Below are positions 43,613 through 52,064 of a stretch of DNA of 64,000 bases, in pieces (the first letter of the stretch is position 1; each line of letters opens with the position of its first letter). The stretch is from Lachnoclostridium sp. GTDB lineage: Bacteria > Bacillota > Clostridia > Lachnospirales > Lachnospiraceae. Below the pieces are notes generated by a model. That model saw only the letters and a program-made list of their open reading frames with translations. It made no database searches and was not told where the DNA came from. The stretch spans positions 1-64,000 of the forward strand of contig JAETRR010000018.1 in NCBI GenBank assembly GCA_021770065.1, written 5' to 3'. A program made the translations under genes and the position numbers.

Positions 43613-44707
43613 ATGAAAAGAAAATTAGCAATTGTTTTATCCCTGGCATTCGTTATTTCGGCCATAGCCGGCTGCGGTTCCAAGGAGGCTCCGGCAGCGG
43701 AAGCTCCGGCGGCGGAGGCGCCCGAAGCGGAGGCAGACGCACCGGAACCGGCGGAAGACAGCGCTCCGGCGGGCGGAAAAGTGCTTAAGGTCGGCGTATC
43801 ATGGGCGCATTATAATGACGCTTTGTTCTATGCATGGGGCGACGGAATGGAGCAGGTTCTGAAGGACAATTGTAAAGACCACGGCTTTGATTCCGTAGAG
43901 TGGATCAGCCTGGTGGCAGAGGATGACGCTTCCAAGCAGGCTTCCGATATCTCGGATCTGGTAACACAGGGCTGTGATGTGATCATCAGTTATCCCTTTG
44001 ATAATCAGGCTATCACCAGCTCGGTGCAGGAATGTAAAGATGCCGGAATTCCCATTGTTCTCTGGGACAGGAATATTGCAGAAGGCGCTTCTCCCGCTCC
44101 CGACCTTTTTGTGGGACTGGATACATATAATCAGGCATATGAAGCAGGTAAGGTATTCTTCCAGGAAATGATCGATGCCGGAGAGACTCCTACGGATATC
44201 ATTTCCATAATCGGGGCTACGAATGACAACAATGCATTGAACAGGCAGAAAGGCTTTGAGGATGCGGCCAGAGAATTTAACCTGACAATTGCCCAGACGG
44301 TTCCCTCGGACTGGGATTCCGAAAAAGCACTGACCGGATTTACCGCCGCATTCCAGGCACATCCTAACTGCAATACGGTTCTCATTGCTTCTGATTTTAT
44401 CGTTACGGCCGTACAGACGGTTCTGGAGAGCAACGATGCATGGCATGTGAACGGTGAGGACGGACATATCTGGATCTGCTCCCAAGACGGCTTCCCGACC
44501 GGCTGCGAGTTTATGCAGGACGGATATATGGACTGCTCCGGAATGTACAGTGTAGAAGGCATGTGCAGTGACTTCTCGGATGCAATCTTCCAGATTATTG
44601 ACGGAAGTTATGCAGGCGAGGCAGAGCTTTACTCCGATCCGCTTATCGTTTCCGCCAAGGATATTGCCGGAATGTCCGATTTGTGGGGAATAAAGTACGC
44701 AGAATAA
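43613..44707 (+). CDS. Sugar ABC transporter substrate-binding lipoprotein
   Basis: From ATG 43613 (GGAGG at 43601-43605, 7-base spacing; ATG 43607 is too close) the product has 364 residues. The signal peptide ends in the lipobox AIAGCGSK, followed by a 35-residue Ala/Glu/Pro linker and a type-1 periplasmic-binding domain: KVGVSWAHYNDALFYAWGDG, GCDVIISYPFDNQAITSSVQ, GIPIVLWDRNIAEG, IGATNDNNALNRQKGFEDA. It is related to CUT2 binding proteins and heads an operon with two permeases. No substrate assigned. Confidence 0.9.
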   Translation: MKRKLAIVLSLAFVISAIAGCGSKEAPAAEAPAAEAPEAEADAPEPAEDSAPAGGKVLKVGVSWAHYNDALFYAWGDGMEQVLKDNCKDHGFDSVEWISLVAEDDASKQASDISDLVTQGCDVIISYPFDNQAITSSVQECKDAGIPIVLWDRNIAEGASPAPDLFVGLDTYNQAYEAGKVFFQEMIDAGETPTDIISIIGATNDNNALNRQKGFEDAAREFNLTIAQTVPSDWDSEKALTGFTAAFQAHPNCNTVLIASDFIVTAVQTVLESNDAWHVNGEDGHIWICSQDGFPTGCEFMQDGYMDCSGMYSVEGMCSDFSDAIFQIIDGSYAGEAELYSDPLIVSAKDIAGMSDLWGIKYAE

Positions 44708-44727
44708 GAAAACGGCCGATAAACCGG

Positions 44728-44771
44728 AATTTATCTGCAGAGCGGCTTTGCGGCTGCTTTGCAGATAAATT
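44728..44771 (+). terminator. Hairpin between binding protein and permease
   Basis: AATTTATCTGCAGAGC (44728-44743) pairs with GCTTTGCAGATAAATT (44756-44771) with one mismatch, flanked by CGGCCG/GGCCG. There is a short TTTT after it. Likely partial terminator giving more binding protein than permease. Confidence 0.65.
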
Positions 44772-44821
44772 TGGCCGATTTTATATCCGGCTTGATATTG
44801 TATGGAAGGGGTTCGGACAAG

Positions 44822-45817
44822 ATGGGCAAAAAAGAGGCTCCACCCACAGGAACAGCAGCAGTGAAGCACTCATTGACGGAGAAATTAAAGAATGAGAATG
44901 CGGCTTTGATACTTCTGGTCATTGTTTCCATGATCGTATTTGGAATTACTGTTCCTAATTTTATGACAGTAGGCAATATTTTTAATCTTTTGGTTCAGGC
45001 CAGTACCATCGGGCTGCCGGCGATTGGCCTGACCTTTATTTTAATTACCGCAGGAAATGATTTGTCACTGCCTACCAATATGGCCTGCAGTGCAATTCTG
45101 GGCTGTGCGGTTATGCAGAAAACACAGAATACATTTCTGGGCGTAATTGCGATTCTGGCTATTGCGGTCTGCTTCGGCGTGATCAACGGTTTCTCGGTTG
45201 CAAAGCTGAAGATGGTTCCTATGATTGTAACCCTGGCCATTCAGACGCTGAACGTGGGGATTTCCGAGTTCTATACCCAGGGGACGAGCGTGGGCGGTCT
45301 GCCCCAGAGTTTTTACAGGATTTTTTCCAGCTCTCTGTTTGGCGTAGTTCCCGTATCCGTTATTATCTTTCTGCTGACTGCCTTTGTGATGCACCAGATA
45401 CTTACAAAAACGGTTTTCGGCAGAGAACTTTTCCAGACCGGAATCAATGAAAAAGCGGCCAGAGTCAACGGTGTGAATACCACCAGAATTTTGTTTGTGA
45501 TATATGTCATCGGCGGCTTTATGGCAGGAATCAGCGGAGTGCTGATGGCGGCGAGACTGAAAGCGGCAGGAACATCCATGGGACCGGTAAGCGCCTTCAA
45601 CAATATCATCTGTGCCTGCGTGCTGGGAGGAGCCAGCGTATGGGGCGGAAAGGGAACCATTCTCGGAACTCTGATAGGAAGCATTGTGATGGCAATTATA
45701 ACAAATGTGATGAATCTTCTGAATGTGAATTTTTTTGTAACCTATGTTGTGAAAGGGATTATTATTATCCTTGTCTGCTATCTGGACGTGCTTAGAAATC
45801 AGGAAAAGGAGAGATGA
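44822..45817 (+). CDS. CUT2 sugar ABC transporter permease, first of two
   Basis: From ATG 44822 (AAGGGG) the permease has 331 residues. Family marks GLTFILITAGNDLSLPTNMA, GFSVAKLKMVPMIVTLAIQT, FGRELFQTGINEKAARVNGV and ACVLGGASVWGGKGTILG are present, with eight or more membrane helices. It is followed by an ATPase and a second, different permease, suggesting a heterodimeric channel (as in the AI-2 type Lsr system, which also has two permeases). Confidence 0.92.
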   Translation: MGKKEAPPTGTAAVKHSLTEKLKNENAALILLVIVSMIVFGITVPNFMTVGNIFNLLVQASTIGLPAIGLTFILITAGNDLSLPTNMACSAILGCAVMQKTQNTFLGVIAILAIAVCFGVINGFSVAKLKMVPMIVTLAIQTLNVGISEFYTQGTSVGGLPQSFYRIFSSSLFGVVPVSVIIFLLTAFVMHQILTKTVFGRELFQTGINEKAARVNGVNTTRILFVIYVIGGFMAGISGVLMAARLKAAGTSMGPVSAFNNIICACVLGGASVWGGKGTILGTLIGSIVMAIITNVMNLLNVNFFVTYVVKGIIIILVCYLDVLRNQEKER

Positions 45818-45823
45818 TAGGAG

Positions 45824-47305
45824 ATGGCTGAACAAATAACCCTGGAGATCAAAAATATTTCCAAAAGCTTTCCCGGTGTCAGAGCGCTTGATCATGTGAG
45901 CATAGAGGCCAGAGGCGGTGAAATCATCGGTCTGATCGGCGTGAACGGCGCCGGAAAGTCTACCCTTATGAATATTCTCGGGGGCGTATTTCCGCAGACG
46001 GAAGGCGAGATCCGGATCAATGGTCAGGAGATACAGATTAAAAGCCCCCAGGATGCGGAAAAGTACGGCATCGGCTTTATTCACCAGGAGCCGGTTATGT
46101 TTCAGTATATGACAGTGGCTGAAAATATCTCCGTATCCAGGCTTCACGGAAAGGTCAATTATAAAGAACTGAATGCCGCGGCCCGGAAACATCTGGAGCA
46201 GATGAACTGTGATATTGATCCCCGTAAAAGGGTGGCAGATCTGCCTATCGGTGAAAGACAGATGGTTGAGATTGCAAGGGCCCTGTCCTCCGGCGGAAAG
46301 ATATTATTGTTTGACGAGCCTACGGCCTCCTTTACGGATAAGGAAAAGCAGAGGCTGTTTGAAGTGATACGCGAACTGAAAAAGGCAGGATCCTGTATTT
46401 TCTTTATCTCCCATTTTCTGGATGAGGTGGAAGAGCTTACGGACCGCACCATCGTTTTGCGGGACGGTAAGGTAGTGATTAACGGAAAAACGGCCGATAT
46501 TTCCCGGAAGGATATTCTGCGGAATATGATTGGCGGAGAAATGGCAAAGGTTGACAACGAAGAGGAACGGAAATTTGAAAAGGTTCTGATGCGTGTGGAC
46601 AATCTGACAGCGGGAGATAAGCCGGATCATGTAAGCTTTGATCTTTATGAGGGCGAAGTGCTCGGGATCTGGGGGCTTATGGGCGCCGGAAGAACAGAAA
46701 TCTTAAGGGCGCTTTACGGACTGGATAAAGCGGATGAAGGGACGGTTTCCCTGGATCTGGGTGACGGCAGAGGCCTGCAGGCAATTCCTTTTGCACGGAT
46801 GAGTGAGTACTGCGGTTATGTGACAGAAGCGCGCCACGATGACGGCTGTCTGCTTCCCTGGTCAGTGTGGGAAAATATGTCTGCTCCTAATCTGAAAAAT
46901 TATAAGAGGAACAGATTATTTTTGGATTTTAACAGGCAGAAAGAAGAGAGCAGGGTGTACTGTAAAAGACTCAATGTAAAAACACCCTCTGTTTTCACGA
47001 AGGTTTCCACCCTTTCCGGAGGAAATCAGCAAAAGGTAATTATGGCAAAATGGCTTATGAAAAAGCCGAAGGTATTCTTTATTGACGAACCTACCCGCGG
47101 CGTGGATGTGGGGGCAAAAGCGGAGATTCAGCGGATGGTCCGGGAACTGGCAGCCCAGGGGAGCTCCTGCCTGGTGGTTTCTTCCGAGATTGAAGAGCTG
47201 TCCGCCGTCTGTGACCGTGTCGTAATTCTGAACCGGGGAAGGCTCACGGGTGAGCTTCTGAAAAAGGAGATTGATAAGGATACTCTGATGCACCTTTGTG
47301 TCTGA
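45824..47305 (+). CDS. Sugar ABC transporter ATPase (two nucleotide-binding domains)
   Basis: The 493-residue ATPase has both domains complete: Walker A GVNGAGKST, Q-loop IHQEPVM, signature LPIGERQMVEIARAL, Walker B LLFDEPTASF and H-loop FISHFLDE in the first; [24 protein letters not shown] and FFIDEPTRGVDVGAK in the second. It begins 6 bases after the upstream permease and is 21 bases before the second permease, so it drives both. Confidence 0.95.
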   Translation: MAEQITLEIKNISKSFPGVRALDHVSIEARGGEIIGLIGVNGAGKSTLMNILGGVFPQTEGEIRINGQEIQIKSPQDAEKYGIGFIHQEPVMFQYMTVAENISVSRLHGKVNYKELNAAARKHLEQMNCDIDPRKRVADLPIGERQMVEIARALSSGGKILLFDEPTASFTDKEKQRLFEVIRELKKAGSCIFFISHFLDEVEELTDRTIVLRDGKVVINGKTADISRKDILRNMIGGEMAKVDNEEERKFEKVLMRVDNLTAGDKPDHVSFDLYEGEVLGIWGLMGAGRTEILRALYGLDKADEGTVSLDLGDGRGLQAIPFARMSEYCGYVTEARHDDGCLLPWSVWENMSAPNLKNYKRNRLFLDFNRQKEESRVYCKRLNVKTPSVFTKVSTLSGGNQQKVIMAKWLMKKPKVFFIDEPTRGVDVGAKAEIQRMVRELAAQGSSCLVVSSEIEELSAVCDRVVILNRGRLTGELLKKEIDKDTLMHLCV

Positions 47306-47326
47306 TGAATGAGAGGTTGTCATACT

Positions 47327-48307
47327 ATGAAATTAAAAACAAAACAGATTTCAGTTAAGGATTTCCTGATTAAATATGCCCTGTTTATTTTGATTATTGC
47401 GCTGTGGATCGTCTATGGCATAAACAGTCCGCACTTTTTCACCATAAAAAATCTTCGTTCTCTGCTTACCAATGCGGCGCCGCTTCTTATCTATGCTACA
47501 GGTATGACGTATATTCTGATTCTGGGGGAGATTGATCTCTCGGTGGGCTCTGTGGGCGCCGTGGCATCGGCAGCCTGGATCTTAAGCATGACAAAGCTGG
47601 ATGTGCCTCTGGCCGCAGCTTTTCTGATTGCGCTTCTGATCGGAGCAGCGTGCGGCCTGCTGACCGGCTTTATGGTGGTGAAGCTGCGCATCAATGCATT
47701 CATGGCTTCTCTGGGGATGCAGTTTATTCTTCGGGGAATCTGTTATCTGTCGGCAGACGGAGAACAGATTCTGACGCCTAAGGATGTCCACACCTTTGCC
47801 AATTACCGCCTGCTGACTCTGTCCCCGCTGATTTATATCAGCTTATCGATTGCGGCCATAATGATGCTGATATATAAGTACACGGCATTCGGAAGGAAAA
47901 TCCAGGCCTGCGGCTGCAACAGAGAGGCTGCGAAAACAATCGGAATCAATGTGGACCGCATAAAATGGTCTGCATTTATCATAAGCGGAATGCTGGCCGG
48001 CCTTGCAGGCTCTCTTCAGTGCGTGAATTTTGGAATTCTTCTTCCCGGAAGCATAGGAGAGGGAAGCGAATTTCTGGCAATTACCGCCTGTGTTCTGGGA
48101 GGAACCTCCTTGATGGGAGGAACCGGCAGCATTATTCCGGGAACTTTGATTGGCGTTATTTTTTATTACAGTATTGAAAACGGCCTGGGGCTTCTGGGGG
48201 CAAATGTATACCTTTATCCCATCGTGCGCGGAATTGTCATTTATCTGGCTATGGTGACGGATTCCCTTAAGTTCTCTGTCGGCCGGAGAAAATCGAAAGG
48301 ACTGTGA
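47327..48307 (+). CDS. CUT2 sugar ABC transporter permease, second of two
   Basis: From ATG 47327 (GAGAGG upstream; the 47309 start is less likely) it has 326 residues. Marks: GMTYILILGEIDLSVGSVGA, GFMVVKLRINAFMASLGMQF, FGRKIQACGCNREAAKTIGI, ITACVLGGTSLMGGTGSIIP. Distant from the first permease (44822), so they are not a recent duplication. Its end overlaps the start region of the next gene. Confidence 0.92.
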   Translation: MKLKTKQISVKDFLIKYALFILIIALWIVYGINSPHFFTIKNLRSLLTNAAPLLIYATGMTYILILGEIDLSVGSVGAVASAAWILSMTKLDVPLAAAFLIALLIGAACGLLTGFMVVKLRINAFMASLGMQFILRGICYLSADGEQILTPKDVHTFANYRLLTLSPLIYISLSIAAIMMLIYKYTAFGRKIQACGCNREAAKTIGINVDRIKWSAFIISGMLAGLAGSLQCVNFGILLPGSIGEGSEFLAITACVLGGTSLMGGTGSIIPGTLIGVIFYYSIENGLGLLGANVYLYPIVRGIVIYLAMVTDSLKFSVGRRKSKGL

Positions 48308-48309
48308 CT

Positions 48310-49728
48310 ATGAAAAAATTTAAAGTAGGACTTATAACAATGTCTGACGGACGTCCCTATCTGCACAACCTGCAGTATGATATGAATATGGGTTATCAGA
48401 CAGAGATTAAGGAACGGCTTGAAGCGACCGGCCTGGTGGAGGTTGTGGAAGGCGATCAGCCGGTAAATTCAAATACCGCTGCAAAAGAACAGGCCGGAAA
48501 GCTTAAGGCTGCCGGAGCGGAAATGACCATTTTCAATTACGCAATCTGGTGCTATCCGCAGTATACGGCGGTGGCAGCGAATTTTGCGCCGGGGCCGTAT
48601 CTGCTGTTCTGCAATATTCATCCCTCTGAGTGCGGAATGGTGGGAATGATGGCGGCATCCGGAACCCTGGATCAGCTGAAGCTTGTCCATAAACGGATTT
48701 TCGGCTCCATCGGCGATGATGAAGTGCTGGGGAAGGTACTGGGCTTTATCCGCGCGGCCTGTGCGGTCAACCGTCTGCGCGGCCTGACCTATGGCAATTT
48801 CGGCGGCCGGCCTATGGGAATGTATACGACGGTGGCAAACCAGGCGCAGTGGCAGAGGATGTTCGGCATTGATATTGAAAATGTGGAACAGTATGAGATT
48901 ATGCGTTACGGCAATGAGGAGGCGCAGGATAAGGTGACGGCGGCCAGAAAATGGCTTGAGGACCGTGTGGGGAATATCGCTTACAACGATTCTAATTTCA
49001 CGCCGGAAAAGCTGGAGACACAGATCCGCTCCTATTACGCCCTGCGCAGGATTATTGACGAACGGGGGCTCGACTTTATCGGCATAAAGGCCCACGGAGA
49101 TCTGACCGACTGGTATGTTACGATGGATCTGGCGGAGGCTTTCTTAAACGATCCCTATGACTGGGACGGACCCCATGAGCCGATAGTGGCGGCTACAGAG
49201 TCGGATATGGACGGAGCCCTGACCATGCAGATTCTGAAAGTGATTTCCGGAAAACCTGTCCTGTTTGCAGATGTGCGCCATTATGAAAAATCCGTGGACT
49301 GCTGGTTCTTCGGCAACTCCGGAACTCACGCCACCTATTTTGCGGGAGGCAGTATGATTCCGGAGGAGAATCTAAAGCATGTGTCCTTCCTGCCCGAGTC
49401 TAAGGATTATCCCGCGGGCGGCGGCAGCGTGCACCATTTTGCGGCTCCGGGAAAGATGACCTTTGCCCGTTTTGCCCGTAAGGGAGATGATTATTACCTA
49501 ACGATTGTCCCGGGAGAAATTGTGCAGTTTTCCGAGGAAAAGATGTGGGAACTCGGCAGTACGGCAACACCTTCATGGCCCATCGCATTTACAAAATGCA
49601 GGGTTTCTGCCGATGAATTTATTGAGAAATATCCCTGTAACCACATTCACGGCGTTTACGGAGACTATGTGGAGGAATTAAAGACTGCGGCACAGCTTCT
49701 GCATATCCCGGTTCAAATTCTGGAGTGA
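48310..49728 (+). CDS. L-fucose-isomerase-like protein (second paralogue)
   Basis: About 472 residues from ATG 48310 (AAAGGA, 8-base spacing); GTG 48304 overlapping the permease stop is an alternative. The fold matches FucI/AraA-like isomerases: KVGLITMSDGRPYLHNLQYD, GAEMTIFNYAIWCYPQYTAV, CNIHPSECGMVGMMAASGTL, TYGNFGGRPMGMYTTVANQA, GIKAHGDLTDWYVTMDLAEA, and a final CNHIHGVYGDYVEEL with histidines. It is distinct from the paralogue at 36463. With the importer upstream and the allulose/tagatose epimerase beyond it, a ketohexose-linked route is suggested. Confidence 0.83.
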   Translation: MKKFKVGLITMSDGRPYLHNLQYDMNMGYQTEIKERLEATGLVEVVEGDQPVNSNTAAKEQAGKLKAAGAEMTIFNYAIWCYPQYTAVAANFAPGPYLLFCNIHPSECGMVGMMAASGTLDQLKLVHKRIFGSIGDDEVLGKVLGFIRAACAVNRLRGLTYGNFGGRPMGMYTTVANQAQWQRMFGIDIENVEQYEIMRYGNEEAQDKVTAARKWLEDRVGNIAYNDSNFTPEKLETQIRSYYALRRIIDERGLDFIGIKAHGDLTDWYVTMDLAEAFLNDPYDWDGPHEPIVAATESDMDGALTMQILKVISGKPVLFADVRHYEKSVDCWFFGNSGTHATYFAGGSMIPEENLKHVSFLPESKDYPAGGGSVHHFAAPGKMTFARFARKGDDYYLTIVPGEIVQFSEEKMWELGSTATPSWPIAFTKCRVSADEFIEKYPCNHIHGVYGDYVEELKTAAQLLHIPVQILE

Positions 49729-49757
49729 TGTTATAGGATTGGAATAGGAGAGTGCGT

Positions 49758-50705
49758 ATGACAATCCGGGATCTTGCGAATGTCCAGCCGTATATCCGTA
49801 TGGTAAAGATAAAAAAGTCCGTTCATCTGGAAGGGGCCTGGGAAGATTTGGACTATGTTCTCATTTATATCGCAGAGGGATCTCTGGATTATATCCTGGA
49901 AGGAAGGCGGTATCATATGAAGGAAGGCGACTTTATCCTGATACCGCCTTATATGCATCATCTGATTATGAAGACAAATGCAGATCCGCTGATACAGTAT
50001 GTACTGCATTTTGACTTTTACATGGATGCGGAAAGAATGAAGATACCTCATCAGAGCGGAATGAATCTGATCTCAAAATATCCGGTTCCGGAAAGGGAAA
50101 AGCTTCTGGACGGGAAAGAGATTATAGGGACAATACGCCGGAGTGAGCGGTATTCCGTTGAAAAGCTTTTTCTATCCATGTACCATGAATTTTCGCGGGA
50201 AGAAGAAGGCTACAGAACCATGCTCAAAGGGATGGCCCTGCAGTTTCTGACTATTATGGTGCGCTGCTTTCCGTCTCAGAGCAAAGAGAACCGGGAGGGG
50301 AAGTCAAAGAAAACAAAGTCCTGGAAGCTGGTGGAGAATGCTCTGGAGTATATCTGCCTCCACTATAACGAAGAACTGGACAATGTAAAAATCGGTGAGG
50401 CGATTCATGCCTCGCCGAATTATCTGTCAAAGCTGTTTCAGGATTACATTGGAGTATCCCTCCATATGTATCTTTTGAACTACAGGCTTGACAGGGCCCA
50501 GGAATTTATGATGAGCGGCAGGTACAATATTACGGAAACCGCTCTGAAATGCGGATTTTCCAGTGTTCATGCATTCAGCAAGGTTTTTAAGCAGAAACGC
50601 GGTTTAAGCCCCAGCGCTTATATGGAAATGATTGAGGACAGCGGTAAGTCCATGCTGCAGAAAGTGGATTACAACCCCCAAAGGCAGATCTATTTTAATC
50701 AATAA
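49758..50705 (+). CDS. AraC-family transcriptional regulator
   Basis: The 315-residue protein starts at ATG 49758 behind AGGAGA; GTG 49752 is possible. The leader tail GGATTGGAATAGGAGAG resembles the conserved tail of the structured RNAs. It has an N-terminal cupin sensor (YILEGRRYHMKEGDFILIPP, YMHHLIM) and two C-terminal helix-turn-helices (SPNYLSKLFQDYIGVSLHMY, GFSSVHAFSKVFKQKRGLSP). It probably activates the operon it closes. Confidence 0.9.
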   Translation: MTIRDLANVQPYIRMVKIKKSVHLEGAWEDLDYVLIYIAEGSLDYILEGRRYHMKEGDFILIPPYMHHLIMKTNADPLIQYVLHFDFYMDAERMKIPHQSGMNLISKYPVPEREKLLDGKEIIGTIRRSERYSVEKLFLSMYHEFSREEEGYRTMLKGMALQFLTIMVRCFPSQSKENREGKSKKTKSWKLVENALEYICLHYNEELDNVKIGEAIHASPNYLSKLFQDYIGVSLHMYLLNYRLDRAQEFMMSGRYNITETALKCGFSSVHAFSKVFKQKRGLSPSAYMEMIEDSGKSMLQKVDYNPQRQIYFNQ

Positions 50706-50812
50706 TTTATTGGATTGAAGGCGGATTTTATGATATAGTTTTATTTGACGGATTATAAGGTGCTGTTTCGGAGGCAGCAGATTGTTAAACACCAGAATGA
50801 AATGAGGGAAAA

Positions 50813-51607
50813 ATGGGAATGGCGGAAACACAAAAAGGGCTTTTTGGCGAGGTGCGCAGACAGGAAATCGCTGCTCTGGTCAAAAAAAGGAGCAGGGTAA
50901 CAGTTGACGAACTGAGTGAACGGTTTTCTGTTTCCACGGCAACAATCCGAAAGGATTTGACGGAACTGGAGCAGCAGGGAATGCTGAAGAGAACTCACGG
51001 AGGCGCAATCAGCCGGAATTATGCCGACTATGAACAGACATCCCGGGAAAAAGAAGGACAGAATGTAGCGCAGAAGCAGGCCATTGCCGGTTTGGCGGCA
51101 CGGTATGTGCATTCCGGCGACGTGATTGCCCTGGATACAGGCACTACGACCTTTGAGCTTGCAAAGCAGATTGTCAATATTCCCAATCTGACTGTGATTA
51201 CAAATGATTTGAAGATTGCCGGCTTTCTGGAGCAGAACAGCGATATTACCATAGTTCTCCTTGGAGGGATGGTCCGCCATAATTTTCACTGCACCATCGG
51301 TAACTCTGTGCTGAGCGCTCTGGAGGCATTCTATGTAGATACTCTGTTTGTTGCCACGAACGGCATTTCCGCTGCGCGGGGCTTAAGCACATTCCGGCTG
51401 GATATTGCGGAGATCAAGCGCAAGATGATTTCTGTTTCGGCGAAGGTTGTGGCTCTGGCAGACAGCACAAAGATTAATAATGAGACATTTTCCGCTTTTG
51501 CCGGGCTTCAGGACATCCATACCCTGATTACGGATCAGAGAGCGGATCGGGAGTTCGTGAAGGAGGCCGTTTCCATGGGGATCGAGGTTATCCAGGCAGA
51601 AATCTGA
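50813..51607 (+). CDS. DeoR-family transcriptional repressor
   Basis: The 264-residue protein has the DeoR helix-turn-helix (VRRQEIAALVKKRSRVTVDE ... FSVSTATIRKDLTELEQQGM, residues 14-60) and the C-terminal DeoRC sensor (DVIALDTGTTTFELAKQI, TVITNDLKIAGFL, LGGMVRHNFHCTIG, TLFVATNGISAARGLS). These repress sugar operons until a phosphorylated sugar binds. It is followed by an intrinsic terminator, so it ends this regulatory pair. Confidence 0.92.
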   Translation: MGMAETQKGLFGEVRRQEIAALVKKRSRVTVDELSERFSVSTATIRKDLTELEQQGMLKRTHGGAISRNYADYEQTSREKEGQNVAQKQAIAGLAARYVHSGDVIALDTGTTTFELAKQIVNIPNLTVITNDLKIAGFLEQNSDITIVLLGGMVRHNFHCTIGNSVLSALEAFYVDTLFVATNGISAARGLSTFRLDIAEIKRKMISVSAKVVALADSTKINNETFSAFAGLQDIHTLITDQRADREFVKEAVSMGIEVIQAEI

Positions 51608-51651
51608 TCTTTTGGGAATTGACAAAGCTTCTGAGGGTAAAATGAGAAAAG

Positions 51652-51692
51652 AGAACTTTTTTTTCATTGTATGAAAAAGGGTTCTTTTTTTG
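51652..51692 (+). terminator. Intrinsic terminator after deoR-type gene
   Basis: AGAACTTTTTTTTCAT (51652-51667) pairs with ATGAAAAAGGGTTCT (51671-51685) with one bulge, followed by T-run to about 51692. The rest of the gap to 52064 is very AT-rich promoter DNA. Confidence 0.85.
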
Positions 51693-51969
51693 TTTCACAG
51701 GAAACAGATTTGTCCCGGGCTTTGTTAATTTCGTTTATTAAGAATAAGAGAAAATACAGAAAACAGCCCCAAAATACAAAAAAAGATTGAAAAATATAAG
51801 AAAATAATTGAATATAAAACGAAAACGATACAATATGAAAAAAATAGAAACAGTTAAGAAAAAATAAAAATTATCATTTTACCGGCAAAATTTTTTCTAC
51901 AGTATTTTCCAATGGTATATTTTCCATAAATTATCCCACAAAAAACTTATAAAAATAAACAAATTGTTG

Positions 51970-51998
51970 TTGACAAACAGCGGGAAAAGTATTATTCT
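51970..51998 (+). promoter_or_regulatory. Promoter of the FGGY kinase operon
   Basis: A perfect TTGACA (51970-51975), a 17-base spacer and TATTCT (51993-51998), followed by AGTTAAGTGAATTAAGTAAG, a repeated AATTAAGT-like pattern that may bind the ROK regulator. Confidence 0.68.
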
Positions 51999-52064
51999 GT
52001 GCTTAGTTAAGTGAATTAAGTAAGAACAAGGAATTATAAAACGCAATCGCAAAGGTGAAAGAAA

